Source of the DNA: Arcuatula senhousia
Taxonomy: Eukaryota; Mollusca; Bivalvia; Mytilida; Mytilidae
Direction of reading: 5' to 3'
NCBI GenBank assembly: GCA_963971305.1
Contig: OZ020306.1
Coordinates: 61,788,686 to 61,852,685 of the forward strand
DNA: 64,000 nt
Under the pieces are notes generated by a model. The model worked only from the letters and a program-made list of their open reading frames with translations, was not told where the DNA came from and ran no database searches. The position numbers were made by a program, and so were the translations under genes. This document shows positions 10,716 through 22,265 of this stretch, in pieces; position 1 is the first letter of the stretch; each line of letters begins with the position of its first letter.

Positions 10716-11119
10716 ATTGTCTTACATTTATTTTAAATAAATAAATTCTATTTCTTTAATTTTTTTTTAATTTGTGAGTAAAAATAAGGCGAGTAATCCT
10801 TAATTTATTTTCTATAGTTACTCATGTGGTTCCGGACTTAAAGGGTGCCGTATCCGAAAATCGTTCCAGTTTTAGTCACGCAAGTAACAATAAAAAATTC
10901 TTATTTTTACTCGTACACGAGTAATCGTAGCCGCGGCCATCATAATATAATAATTTTACAATTTTACAAGGACACATATGTTCGTTTTTCGAACGCAACT
11001 TAATTAGATATAATCATGATAATGTGGGCTAACTTTATTGACGGATATTGGTATTGAGGGATATTATTGTGGGCTAATGGTATTGAGGGATGGTATTGAC
11101 GGCTAAGTTCACTATAGTG

Positions 11120-11127
11120 TGAGAATC
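11120..11127. repeat. Right target-site duplication TGAGAATC
   Basis: Matches 6952-6959 exactly and abuts the right TIR. Confidence 0.8.
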
Positions 11128-11754
11128 CTTTCCCATGGACGAAATTTTCTGCGGAGAGATATATTTTTATTTTATCTTTTTGTATCTTCTCAGAATACTT
11201 GTAGGATCGCTTTTCTATTGCATTTTGCGCAATATTGTAGTTCTGGCGAAGCTGTCAGTAACTAATTTAAATACACCCCTATTCAATGACTACACTTTAA
11301 ATAAGATGGCAGATATTTGACCTATTTTTTAGTACATTCACATCTTATTTACTAAACACAAGAATTAAAAATGTGATGTTTTCTCGATCTTTTATCTTGC
11401 AATTTGTTGTTTTCTGTATTCATTTCATTTCACTCGAAATGTGAAGAGGATTTAAAATATATCACATTTTGAACTATAGTCTAGGAAATATGTATGGTAA
11501 TAAAATGGCAATTTGTATATAGGTGCAAAACTCATAACTGTGCCGCCTTTACGACTTTTAAAGGTGTACATATATAAAAAGAAAATCATGCATTGAAAAA
11601 AAAACAATACTATTAGAGCCTTAATAAGCGGATGATACTTTATTTCGCCTCTGATAGTATAATGCAAAAAATGGTCCAAAGTACTGCAATGACACAAAAA
11701 GAGCAAGGAGCAAACATAAGATTTAAAAGCTTGCTAATCTGTTATGTATTCCAA
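11128..11754. other. Intergenic, nothing recognised
   Basis: AT-rich; frames at 11135-11320 plus and 11452-11706 minus are hydrophobic, low-complexity and without a domain. Confidence 0.4.
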
Positions 11755-13993
11755 ACAAGAGGCTCACATGAGCTTTTATCACTCACCTGAACTACACAGA
11801 CACATGTATATATTTTGTAGATATTATTGTGCATAACCAAATGCGATTTAAATTTCTGAAATATGATCATCTTGGTTAGTTTTCAAGATATTGGGCTTAA
11901 TAAGTGCAAAATTTGGCAAAAATTAGGAAAAAGGGCAATAACTCCCACATCAGAACTTTTCCAAAATTTCAGCACAGGTAGATCTTAATATGCTGATCTT
12001 TTTTTATTCTTGCACAATTTTGATATCTGAAACCATTTTTGAGTTATTAGTAAAAAAAAATGCAATTTACCCCTATGTTCTATTTTTAGCCATGGCGGCC
12101 ATGTTCTTTGACAAATCAAAAATCTGAACGATACAGTTGTAGCATATAAGCTATTAAACAAGTGTGCCAAGTTAAAATACAGTTGGTCTTACGGTGTCAG
12201 ACAAGTTAATCTTTGAAAATCAGGGCAAAAGCAATGAAAAATGGTAAATTTTGTTGTTTTAAGGACAATAACTTCTAAAATAAATGATCCTACAGCTTTG
12301 ATCTAAATACATGAAATGTAGATCTGTATGTGCTTAATCATATGCAATTTAAATTCTTGAAGTATCTTGTATAGTTTTCAAGATATATTGCTAAACAAGT
12401 GAAAAATTTTGAAAAAAAAATCCAGAAAAAAGGGCAATAACTCCTACATCAGTTGTTGAATCTTCTTGAAACTTTCCAAGCAGGTAGATCTTGAGATGCT
12501 GATCACTTTTATCTCATTAGAATTTTGATATCTGTAACCATTTTTGAGTTGTTAGCAAAAAACTGCAATTTACACCTATGTTCTATTTTTAGCCATGGCG
12601 GCCATATTTTTTGACGAATCAAATATCTGAACGATAGAATTGTAGCATATATGCTATTAAACAACTGTGCCAAGTTTGGTTGAAGTTGGATATATGGTGT
12701 CAGACAAGTTAATCTTTGAAATTCAGGGGAAAAGTAATGAAAAACGGTAAATTTTGACGCTTTAAATGCCATAACTCCTAAAAGAAATGGTTCTACAGCT
12801 TTGACCTAATTACATGCATGAAATGTAGATCTTGATGTGCTCGATCATATGCAATTTGAATTTTTAAAATATCTTGTATAGTTTTCAAGATATAGGGCTA
12901 AATAAGTGCAACATTTTGAAAAACCAAAAAAAACAAGAGGCTCCCAAGAGCCTGAATCGCTCACCTGAACTACACAGATACATATATTTGTAGATATTAT
13001 TGTGCTTAACCATATGCGATTTAAATTTATGAAATATCTTGGTTAGTTTTCAAGATATTGGGCTTAATAAGTGCAAATTTGGCAAAAATTAGGAAAAAGA
13101 ACAATAACTCCCACATCAGCAGTCAAATCTTTTCTGAAATTTCAGGACAGGTAGATCTTAATATGCTGATTACTTTTGATTCTTGCACAATTTTGATATC
13201 TGAAACCAGTTTTGAGTTATTAGCAAAAAAATTAAATTTGCCCCTATGTTCTATTTTTAGTCATGGTGGCCATGTTTTTTTACGAATCAAAAATCTGAAC
13301 GATAGAGTTGTAGCATATAAGCTATCAAACAGTTTGCCATGTTAAGATGCAGTTGGTCTTACCGTTTCAGACAAGACAGGGAAAAGTAATGAACAATGGT
13401 AAATATTGACGCTTTAAGGGCCATAACTCCTAAAAGAAATGGTTCTACAGCTTTAACCTAATTACATGAATTGTAGATCTTGATGTGCTTAATCATATGC
13501 AATTTGAATTTTTGAAATATCTTGTATAGTTTTCAAGATATAGAGCTAAATAAGTGCAAAATTTGAAAAAAATCAGAAAAAGGGCAATAACTCCTATGTC
13601 GTTTGTTGGATCTTCTTTAAAATTTCAGAGCAGGTAGATCTAAAGATGCTAATCACTTTTGTCTCCCATAAGAATTTTGATATCTGTTACTGTATTTGAG
13701 TTATTTGCAAAAAACTGTTATTTGACCCCTATGTTCTATTTTAAGCCATGGAGGCCATATTTTTTGACGAATCAAAAATCCGAACAATAGAATTGTAGCA
13801 TTAATGCTATTAAACAACTGTGCCAAGTTTGGTTGAAGTTGGATGTTTGGTGTCAGATAAGTTAATCTTTGAAATTCAGGGTAAAAGTAATGAAATATGG
13901 TAAATTTTGACGCTTTAAGGGCCATAACTCCTAAAAGAAATGGTTCTACAGCTTTGACCTAATTACATGAAATGTAGATCTTGATGAGCTTAA

Positions 13994-14546
13994 GTTAACT
14001 TTCCCTTTCTGTGTAGCAACATTCCGTCCGCTCCAGCATATGGAGTTTACGTATCACAATTGATTCGTTATTCCAGAGCATGTGGGGAGTACAACGACTT
14101 CCTTGATAGAGCTACACGGCTGACAAGCAAATTGTTAACACAGGGGTACGTTGCTCCAAGGTTGTTGTCATCACTCAAGAAATTTTACGGACGACATCAT
14201 GTGCTTGTATGCAAATACGGGATTTCTATCTCTCAGATGAGCACAGATGTTGGTTTGACATAGAGTTTTGTAGTGTCATCCTTTCCGGATTTGACCAACA
14301 CTTAATCGATCTTTGGCAACGTGACGGGTGTGCTATAGCAAGCAGGAACTGCTTACTCTTCCGGAGCACCTGAGTTCACTCTCGTTTCGACTTGAGTTCG
14401 CGTTGCTGAATGCGGTTTTGTTGTTATGTGTGTGTGTTTTATGTTGTTATATGGTTTGTTTTGTTGTGATGATTTTTTGTCTGCCGGTTTTGTCTTTGTC
14501 TTCACGGTTTTATGATACTGATTACCCCTTTGGTACACCTTTGCTT
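13994..14546 (+). pseudogene. YIDD-type retroelement, 5'-truncated insertion (copy 4)
   Basis: Begins inside the coding region ('gcaacattccgtccgctcc') and carries the C-terminal RT/thumb segment ending ...QMSTDVGLT at the stop near 14263, then the 3' tail ending 'cctttgcttctt'. It splits the host repeat: 'cttgatgagcttaa' on the left and 'cttaatcatatgcaatttga' on the right, suggesting a short (up to CTTAA) target duplication. 5' truncation fits target-primed reverse transcription. Confidence 0.75.
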
Positions 14547-14934
14547 CTTAATCATATGCAATTTGAATTTTTAAAATATCTTGTATAGTTTTCAAGATAT
14601 AGGGCTAAATAAGTGCAAAATTTTGAAAAAATCCAGAAAAAGGGCATTAACTCCTACATCGAATGTTGGATCTTCTTGAAAATTTCAGGGCAGGTAGATC
14701 TTGAGGTGCTGATCACTTTTACCCTATGCCAGAATTTTGATATCTGTTACCGTTTTTGAGTTATTTGCAAAAAACTGCAATTTTACCCCTATGTTCTATT
14801 TTTAGCCATGGCGGCCATGTTTTTCAACGAATCAAAAATCCCCACGCTAGTTTTATACTACCTATGCTAATAAACAACTGTGCTAAATTTAAAAGCCATT
14901 GGACTTATGGTGTTAGAGGAGTTAACGTTTGAAA

Positions 14935-15000
14935 AATGTTAACGACGACGGACGACGACGGACGACGACGGACGACGGACGACGGACGACGACGGACGCC
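14935..15000 (+). repeat. (GACGACG)n microsatellite
   Basis: Runs of GACGACGG/GACGG just upstream of the terminal hairpin of the Helentron-like element. Confidence 0.85.
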
Positions 15001-15046
15001 AAGTGATGGCAATAGCTCACATGGACCTTCGGTCCAGGTGAGCTAA

Positions 15047-15339
15047 AAAGGGCAATAACTCCTACATCGGTTGTTGGATCTTCTTGAAAATTTCTGGGCA
15101 GGTAGATCTTGAGGTGCTGATCACTTTTAACCTGAAAGAATTTTGAAATCTGTGACCGTTTTTGAGTTATTTGCAAAAAACTGTATTTGACCCCTCTTTT
15201 CTATTTTTAGTAACAGCGGCCATGTTTTTTGACGTATCAAAAATCCCAACGCAAACGTTTTGCACAATACCCTAAGGAACAACCATATCAAGTTTGGCTG
15301 CATTTGGCCAAGCAGTTTCAGAGAAGAAGATGTTTGAAA
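15047..15339 (+). repeat. Internal fragment of the Helentron-like family
   Basis: 'agggcaataactcctacatcgg' through 'catttggccaagcagtttcagagaagaag'; ends where a new head begins. Confidence 0.7.
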
Positions 15340-17460
15340 CAAGAGGCTCCCAGGAGCCTGAATCGCTCACCTGACATATGTGCCTGAAGTAAAGGTTATT
15401 AGGCAAAATCTATTTGACGTTGAAAGGGTCATAAGATTAATAAGGGGGTCATCTGACAATATGGTGGATATTAAGGTGCTGATCACTTTTGTTCTCAATC
15501 AAAATCTAAAAATCTGTCACACTTTTTGAGTTATTTGCAAAAAAATGCAGTTTAACCTAATGTTCTATTTTTAGCCACAGTAGCAATGTTTTACAACCAA
15601 TCAAAAATCCCCACAACATTTTTATACACCTAATAATAATAAACAATAATACCAAGTTTGGTTCTGATTGGACTTAAAGTGTCAGAGGAGTTAACATTTT
15701 CAATATAATGAAGAAATGCAGTTAAAATGCTCAATTTTGAAGTTCCAAGGGCAATAACTCCTCAAGGAAAGGTCCTACAACGTTGACCCTGTTACAAATT
15801 TTGTAGATCTAGATGCGCTTAACAATATGCAATTTAAATTTCTCAAATATCTTGTATAGTTTTCAAGATATTGAGCTAAACAGGTGCGAAATTTGCAAAA
15901 AATCCACAAAAAGGGCAATAACTCCTACATGGGTTGTTGGATTTTCTTAAAAATTTCAGAGCTGGTAGATCTTGAGGTGCTGATCACATTTGTTCCCAAT
16001 CAAAATTTTGAAATCTGTCACCGTTTTAGAGTTATTTGCAAAAAAACTGCCATTTAACCCTATGTTCTATTTTTAGCCACAGCGGCCATGTTTTACGACC
16101 AATCAAGAATCCCCACATCAGTTCTATACACCTAATGCTAATAAACAACTATACCAAGTTTGGTTCCATTTGAACTAAAAGTGTCAGAGGAGTTAACGTT
16201 TTCAATGTAATGAGGAAATGCAGTTAAAATGCTAAATTTTGACGTTTTAAGGGCAATAACTCCTAAAAGGAATGGTCCTACAACGTTGACCCTATTACAT
16301 ATTTTGTAGATCTTGATGTGCTTAACAATATGCAATTTAGATTTCTAAAATATCTAGTATAGTTTTCAAGATATTGAGCTAAACAGGTGCAAAATTTGCA
16401 AAAAATCCACAAAAAGGGCAATAACTCCTACATGGGTTGTTGGATTTTCTTAAAAATTTCAGAGCTGGTAGATCTTGAGGTGCTGATCACTTTTGTTCCC
16501 AATCAAAATTTTGAAATCTGTCACCGTTTTAGAGTTATTTGCAAAAAAACTGCCATTTAACCCTATGTTCTATTTTTAGCCACAGCGGCCATGTTTTACG
16601 ACCAATCAAGAATCCCCACATCAGTTCTATACACCTAATGCTAATAAACAACTATACCAAGTTTGGTTCCATTTGAACTAAAAGTGTCAGAGGAGTTAAC
16701 GTTTTCAATGTAATGAGGAAATGCAGTTAAAATGCTAAATTTTGACGTTCTAAGGGCAATAACTCCTAAAAGGAATGGTCCTACAACGTTGACCCTATTA
16801 CATATTTTGTAGATCTTGATGTGCTTAACAATATGCAATTTAGATTTCTAAAATATCTAGTATAGTTTTCAAGATATTGAGCTAAACAGGTGCAAAATTT
16901 GCAAAAAATCCACAAAAAGGGCAATAACTCCTACATGGGTTGTAGGATTTTCTTCAAAATTTCAGGGTAGGTAGATCTTGAGGTGCTGATCACTTTTACC
17001 CATGCCAGAATTTCAGAAAAAGGGCAATAACTCCTATGTCGTTTGTTGGATCTTCTTTAAAATTTCAGAGCAGGTAGATCTTAAGATGCTAATCACTTTT
17101 GTCTCCCATAAGAATTTTGATATCTGTTACTGTATTTGAGTTATTTGCAAAAAACTGCATTCTACCCCCTATGTTCTATTTTTAGCCATGGCGGCCATGT
17201 TTTACGACGAATCAAAAATCCCCACATCAATTCTAAGCACCGAATGCTAATGAACAACCATACCAAGTTTGGTTGCAATTGGACTTATGGTGTCAGAGGA
17301 GTTAACGTTTGAAAAAGTTTACGGACGGACGGACGACGGACGCCAAGTGACGCCAATAGCTCACATGACCCTTCGGGTCAGGTGAGCTAAAAAGCTAACG
17401 GACGACGGACGCCAGGTGACGGCAATAGCTCACCTGACCCTTTGGGTCAGGTGAGCTAAT
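15340..17460 (+). mobile_element. Helentron-like element with 503-bp internal tandem repeats
   Basis: Head 'caagaggctcccaggagcc' is itself a perfect GGCTCC/GGAGCC palindrome. 'gggcaataactcctacatggg' recurs at 15913, 16416 and 16919, exactly 503 bp apart; units 15913-16415 and 16416-16918 are nearly identical and the earlier unit is more diverged. The element ends in two consecutive microsatellite-plus-hairpin modules (17359-17390 and 17428-17459). The second has a perfect 14-bp stem, AGCTCACCTGACCC, with a 3-nt loop. Confidence 0.8.
17428..17459 (+). repeat. Terminal stem-loop of the Helentron-like element
   Basis: Perfect inverted repeat AGCTCACCTGACCC / GGGTCAGGTGAGCT, loop TTT, directly followed by AA. 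This is the best-preserved example of the family's 3' end. Confidence 0.85.
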
Positions 17461-17550
17461 AAGTATGATATTAGTTAAACATAACATATATATTTTTTTA
17501 CAAATCAGTAACTCACAAGGAGCAAAAGGAGCATTGCAAATATAAGAAAA

Positions 17551-18306
17551 CAAGAGGCTCCCAGGAGCCTGGATCGCTCACCTGACATATGTGCCTGAAC
17601 TATACTATATGGAATAAGGTTAAAGCTATGTTAGCATATGAAAATTCCAAAGAACTATGAAAGAAGCAGAGGTACCTATGGGGTATCCGAATGTCAAAAG
17701 TCCGAAAGGGCAGAAACAAAACCAGCAAACACCAACAAGAAGGGGACAAAAACAGACAACATGTAAAAAATGATATTCGTTAAACATTACATATATATCT
17801 GTCTGAAGTCAATGGAAGTATGGGCTATCAAGCAAAATCTATTAGACATTGAAAGATGAAGGATCATAAGTATAATAGAGGAACATGCAATACTAGAATA
17901 CTGACAAAGTCAGAAAGGGCCCCGCAACAAAAAATCCAAATGTTTTCAAAATCATACGAACTTTGATTATAACCACTTAGGCATGTTCCATGAAATGTGT
18001 ATGAAACTTCAGAGCAGTATTGTTAATAGCCTTTGAGTTTTATTGTTCAAAAATTTCAATTCTCAAAATCTGTGATTTTCGATAAAAAATGAAGTTTTTT
18101 TCAAAAAATATTTAACAGATTTGCACAAAATTTAAATATGCAAATAATGACATGCTACTAAGTAGCTGTACAAAATTTCAGAACTTAGGTGTTAAAAGTT
18201 TTTGATTTTAGTGTTCACAAGAATGTGTTGACGGACGGACAGACGCACGGACAGACGGACAAAGTGAAAACTATGGTGCGTCCGCATCTTCGATACCGGG
18301 CCCTAA
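17551..18306 (+). mobile_element. Helentron-like element, variant 3' end
   Basis: Same head (GGCTCCCAGGAGCC palindrome) but a different body, and the 3' side is 'acggacggacagacgcacgg' then 'tgcgtccgcatcttcgataccgggcccta'. A reverse retroelement tail is embedded at 17665-17765. Confidence 0.6.
17665..17765 (-). repeat. 3' tail of the YIDD-type retroelement (copy 5)
   Basis: 'agaagcagaggtacctatgg', 'catccgaatgtcaaaagtcc'-like and 'aaaaccagcaaacaccaac' are the reverse complement of the tail seen at 61500-61575. Short fragment. Confidence 0.65.
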
Positions 18307-18940
18307 ATATAGTTTAACAAAAATTAACCTAGTGCAGTAATGTAAAGAGTAATATTGAAACCGTTTTATTATTTTCTTAACCCCTAGGGTTGCACAATAT
18401 ATCCGTTCCGGATTTGACTCGTCATTTAGACGAGGTCATCAGGGGTCACGGGGAGGAAAACGACGTCATTCACACATGGTACAAAGGGAACGGCATTTTC
18501 TATCAACGATTCTTCTGTAATTATTCAACATATAGGGTAAAAATCATTTGCAACTGACAAATAAACCAACCATCAACGTTTCCAACCAATAAAAAATCAA
18601 TCTTGAACGGAAATAAAGAAATTACTTTCTTCGTCCATTAGCATGTTGGAACCAGTTTTTTTTACCAGTTCCTCCTCTTTTGGCTAAATTAGTGAGCAAT
18701 CCCGCAAATGCGCAACGCGTGTATAAACAGTATAACGTTGACATTATAGTCCTTTTTTTTGTTGAAATTAACTAAATTCGTCAACTTGTTAAAACATTTT
18801 AAATCTTATTGTCAAAGTCTAAAATTACTAAAACATACGTTAACATCCAAGACTTCACTCCAAACCAGTTTATTTGAACCGGGAATGGGAAATTACGCCA
18901 AAATCAGATGGGGATAAATTGATGTTTTTCCTTAGCTCAA
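18307..18940. other. Intergenic, nothing firm
   Basis: Contains 'gttccggatttgactcg' near 18405 and AT-rich sequence. No gene recognised. Confidence 0.4.
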
Positions 18941-19079
18941 CGTTGTTCACACCATGCATCATGCCATGGTGGTGCTCGATTATTACCTCAAAACGATCCG
19001 AACACTCGGAACATTAATCGAGTAAAACGGAACATGTGTTCGGAGTATCTTCTGTCTACTCCATTTGAGGAGGTGGTGT

Positions 19080-19121
19080 GTTTGGAGCAGTTGTAAAACA
19101 AGATGGCGACCAATGAAACAA
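19080..19121 (+). other. Possible short first exon (MATNETK, then GTGAGT)
   Basis: 'caagATGGCGACC' combines a good initiation context with the AAGATGGCG core typical of TSS-proximal YY1-like sites. After seven codons comes a consensus donor, 'aaagtgagtt'. Flanking sequence at about 18950-19050 and 19330-19385 contains inverted 'tgctcgattatt' / 'aataatcgagca' blocks, so this may be inside a mobile element. No downstream exon found. Confidence 0.2.
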
Positions 19122-19469
19122 AGTGAGTTAAAAGAGAATATATTAGGCTATTTGTTTATTTATTTAATAAAACATTGAAAACAAAGATTGAAACTTTTTA
19201 ATTATTGTCATTCACAACGCTTTAGTAAAATTGGGCGTTCATTTGTCAAATTTAAGGGTCAGCAATACTGAATTTAGGCAATTCTTCTTCTGAATCTGCT
19301 CCATGTTACTTGATTTTCTATGTTGTACAGAGTAAACAGAACATGCTCTGAACAGAATAATCGAGCACGGCCATGCATGAGGCCGACCCACAAAGGGAAA
19401 CTACTCTTGCAAAAATGAAAAAAGAATCGGAATCGGAATTCCGGGTGACTTTTTGAAAAGGGCTATTAC

Positions 19470-19715
19470 ATGTTTGTTGATCATGATACAATATGCAATT
19501 TATATTTCTTAAATATCTCATATAGATTTTAAATATTGAGCTTAATACATTTGTGTAGATTTAAATTAATAAAAATCAGGCTAAAAGGGCTATAACACTT
19601 TTATGGATTATTGGATCTTCTTAAAAATTTCAGGCCAGGTAGATCTTGAGGTGCTGATTACTTTTTCCTCTTTAATAATTAAAATATCTCCGTTTGTGAG
19701 TTAAGGTTGCACAAC
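19470..19715 (+). repeat. Fragment of the Helentron-like family
   Basis: Contains 'gttgatcatgatacaatatgcaatttatatttct', 'aaaagggctataacac' and 'caggtagatcttgaggtgctgat', internal blocks of the family. Confidence 0.65.
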
Positions 19716-19756
19716 AGTCAACTTTTTTCTACTCCGACTGCCAGTCTTTGAAACAT

Positions 19757-20369
19757 GGGGTGGTGTTCTCGAAGCTGTCCTAAGAAAGGCCATAAGAAGG
19801 GTACTTATGCAAATAATTAGGAATGACTAAAGAAATACTTAGGGGTGTTCTCGAAGCATTCACAGTTACTTCTTAACTTAGGCACTCCTAACTATATTTT
19901 TATTCTATAAACACGACTACATGTCTTTAGATGAATTAATAATCGATGATTACTTGTGTTTGTTTTTGTTTAGCAATTAAAGCTGAACATATGAAGAAGA
20001 AAAAACAAGTTAACGAATAAATAATACTTATGTGAGATAATATATTATTATTCATTACGTCGTATACTTCTTACATTTCTCATATATTTTTTTCAATAAT
20101 ATAAATCCTTCAAAATATATTCCTTCTAAATATATGTGTGATTCTTGCATAACATGATTTCAGTTAAATTTGTTTTCAAAAATTAATAATTCATTGGAAT
20201 ACTTTTGGAACGTCTTAAGTCACCTACCTAGGTGTCCTAAAGTTAGGAGAAAAATTACGGAGTATCCAAAATTGAGAGACCTTCGAGAACATGACTTAAG
20301 TTTAGGAAGCCTCTTAAGACAGACTTGGGAAGGGCCCTAAAGATAGGAATGCTTCGAGAACACCACCCC
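19757..20369. mobile_element. 613-bp MITE-like element, GGGGTGGTGTTCTCGAAGC ends
   Basis: The ends are GGGGTGGTGTTCTCGAAGC and its inverse GCTTCGAGAACACCACCCC. The inner flanks are also inverted ('gtcctaagaaaggcc' / 'gggccctaaagataggaa', decayed). A second TIR-like phrase, 'aggggtgttctcgaagcatt', lies at about 19849, so the left end may be duplicated. No transposase and no convincing target duplication. Confidence 0.7.
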
Positions 20370-20729
20370 TGATAACTTTCTTATTTCTAAATAAGAAATT
20401 ACTCTTTCCAATGATGTAAAATAATGTTTTGTAAATTAAAAAATGTGTTGAAAAAATCTATTCATATTCAAGAAATTAGCCCTCAGCGCTTCAAGGAAAA
20501 TAGCTTATTCATCTTAAGTCCTGTTGAAAATTGCATTTTCTCACATCGATTGACCTAAAATTATATACAAAACCGTTTTTCAAATTTTCCCTAACTCATT
20601 TCATTCTTGTTGTACATTAATTTAACCATGGGGGTCTTAACATTTACCCCACTGCTAGCCTTTGAGAATTCATAACTTTTGAATAAATCACATTTATCCA
20701 AAATTTGAGACACGGTTCTGTAGCAGATA
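20370..20729. other. Spacer, nothing recognised
   Basis: AT-rich sequence between two mobile elements. Confidence 0.35.
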
Positions 20730-20799
20730 CCACACTGATCAACATATATTGCATTTCTACAACCAATCAAAAATCCCCACATCAGTTCTATACATCTAA

Positions 20800-22036
20800 G
20801 GCCGCGTTCACACTGAGCAAAACTCATAGTAGTTTAAATGTCGTCCGCACTAACATTAAACATCAAAGCGTTCACACTGTAAAATTTCGATGTTTACATG
20901 TAGTTTAAATGTTGTGTTCATTACATGCATTCGATACTTAATGTAGTCCTTGTGTGGGTTTAATGTACAATGAATTTTGCATATTTCTTTTGAATGAACG
21001 GCATGCAAATGCAGTACTTTCATGGGAAAGCTTTATTTTTAGTATATATTTTCGTATATTTCAACATTTTCTCGGCTGAGTGAAAAAACAGGGGTACATG
21101 CAACTTCTAAGTATTTAATGTATATGTATACGGCAAAGCGGAATAGAATTTCATAAAAGGTGTTTACAATTCGGATCTAATTTTTGTGGGCAAAGCGGTC
21201 TATATCAGGAATATGAACATGAACAGGTGATAAAATGAACATGAAATGATGATGAAGTGGAGGAAATGGGGGGGGGGGGGGGGGCAAAGTCCAATCGGGG
21301 ATAAGAGTTTTGACTGTCAATTGGAAAATGAGGAACGGGCGGATTTTTACACAGGAATCCTATGCATGGGTTCTCTTAACAAGGCATGCGGCAGGGTTCT
21401 TTAACGCGTGAAGAACATGATTTTTTCCTAACACGTTGCGCCACTATAGTTTGCGGTCAAGTTTTCCGCATTTTACATTTGTAGCCTGACGACGCGGCAT
21501 TATGACGGACTGCATGCCCATTCAACCACCAAGTACACATTCCAGTCGTTTTGTGGACAAAGCAGCAGACCCGATATCACGTTGCTGAGTGCTCTTTAGT
21601 GGATTTTTACCGACACCATGACGCTGCCGCGGGCCCGCACCGGTATTTATGTATAGCAATAGCTTTTTATAGCAATAAATTTAAAAATACAAACGGACGA
21701 ACGGACTAAAGCGCCAAAAAATATGTACACCTTTATTGTTATTCTATTAAAATAAAAATCAATAAAAAAAGACTGAAGTAAATCAAAATCCATATATACG
21801 TATTCTATGTTTAAATGTCTATGCGCCAAATTAACAATCATGGTTATTTATCCGTTCATGTTTTCAGTACATTTAAATTACATGTACACTTGCATTTTAT
21901 AATGTGAACATTTCATATGTCAAGTCATTTAATTTAGGTTTATCAATGAGAACAAATTTAGTGTGAAACTAGTTTTAAGAACATTAAACTACTTCTACAC
22001 ATGTTTACTGAAAACAACTTCAGTGTGAACGCGGCC
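20800..22036 (+). mobile_element. 1237-bp Harbinger-like MITE, copy A
   Basis: Ends are GGCCGCGTTCACACTGA and its inverse, with TAA on both sides (20797-20799 and 22037-22039). The insertion splits a Helentron-like repeat: 'cagttctatacatc' on the left and 'gtcttataaataaccattcc' on the right match continuous host sequence elsewhere, which independently confirms the borders. Subterminal 'agtttaaatg' / 'catttaaact' motifs recur. The interior includes a repeat related to 43420-43912. 3-bp TWA duplications point to the PIF/Harbinger superfamily (inference). No transposase. Confidence 0.82.
21195..21645 (+). repeat. Repeat module inside MITE copy A, related to 43420-43912
   Basis: Shares 'gatgatgaagtggaggaaatgg', 'gagttttgactg', 'cgcgtgaagaacatga', 'tttgcggtcaagttttccgca' and 'gctctttagtgga' with the dispersed repeat at 43.4-43.9 kb. 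Includes a long G run near 21270. Confidence 0.7.
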
Positions 22037-22039
22037 TAA

Positions 22040-22265
22040 GTCTTATAAATAACCATTCCAAGTTTGGTTCAATTTGACTTATGATGTCAGAGGAGTTATT
22101 AAGCTTAATAAGCGCAAAATTCATTTTAAAAAATCCAGAAAAGGGCAATAGATAATACTGTACATGGGTTGTTGGATCTTCTTAAAACTTTTAGGCCAGA
22201 AGGATCTTGGGGTGCTGATCACTTTCATCCTAGCCAGAATTTTTGTATCTGTAGCAGTTTTTTGC
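22040..22265 (+). repeat. Right half of the Helentron-like repeat split by MITE copy A
   Basis: 'accattccaagtttggttcaatttgactta' and 'ggttgttggatcttctt' continue the repeat whose left half ends at 20796 (from about 20730). Confidence 0.7.

Larger units (their letters stand above)
6960..11119. mobile_element. 4160-bp non-autonomous DNA element with about 140-bp TIRs
   Basis: Both ends begin CACTATAGTGAACTTAGCC and remain inverted copies for about 140 bp (6960-7096 and about 10978-11119), including 'ccctcaataccattagccca' and 'ttgcgttcgaaaaacgaaca'. A perfect 8-bp duplication, TGAGAATC, flanks it. No transposase frame is visible. Cargo includes a retroelement tail, a LINE 3' end with an (ATTCT)n tail, a 178-bp dimeric satellite and another LINE 3' fragment. 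8-bp duplications are known for hAT and P superfamilies; the long TIRs do not decide between them. Confidence 0.8.
11755..15046 (+). mobile_element. Helentron-like composite element (nested copies)
   Basis: Heads of the type 'caagaggctcccaagagcc...ctcacctga' occur at 11755 and 12942. Internal blocks repeat several times: 'gggcaataactcc', 'ggtagatcttgaggtgctgatcac', 'ttagccatggcggccatgtt', 'atcttgtatagttttcaagatat'. The end at about 14935-15046 has a long (GACGACG)n microsatellite, then 'agctcacatggaccttcggtccaggtgagct', a hairpin. A microsatellite plus 3' stem-loop with no TIR fits non-autonomous Helentron/HINE (DINE-like) elements; the family placement is inference. A retroelement copy is inserted at 13994-14546. 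Confidence 0.7.

Noticed and set aside
14935..15000. GACGACG repeats as a CRISPR-like array
   Set aside because: Simple microsatellite without spacers, in a eukaryotic genome.
16138..16838. Two identical 65-codon minus-strand frames as duplicated genes
   Set aside because: They fall in the 503-bp internal repeats of the Helentron-like element.
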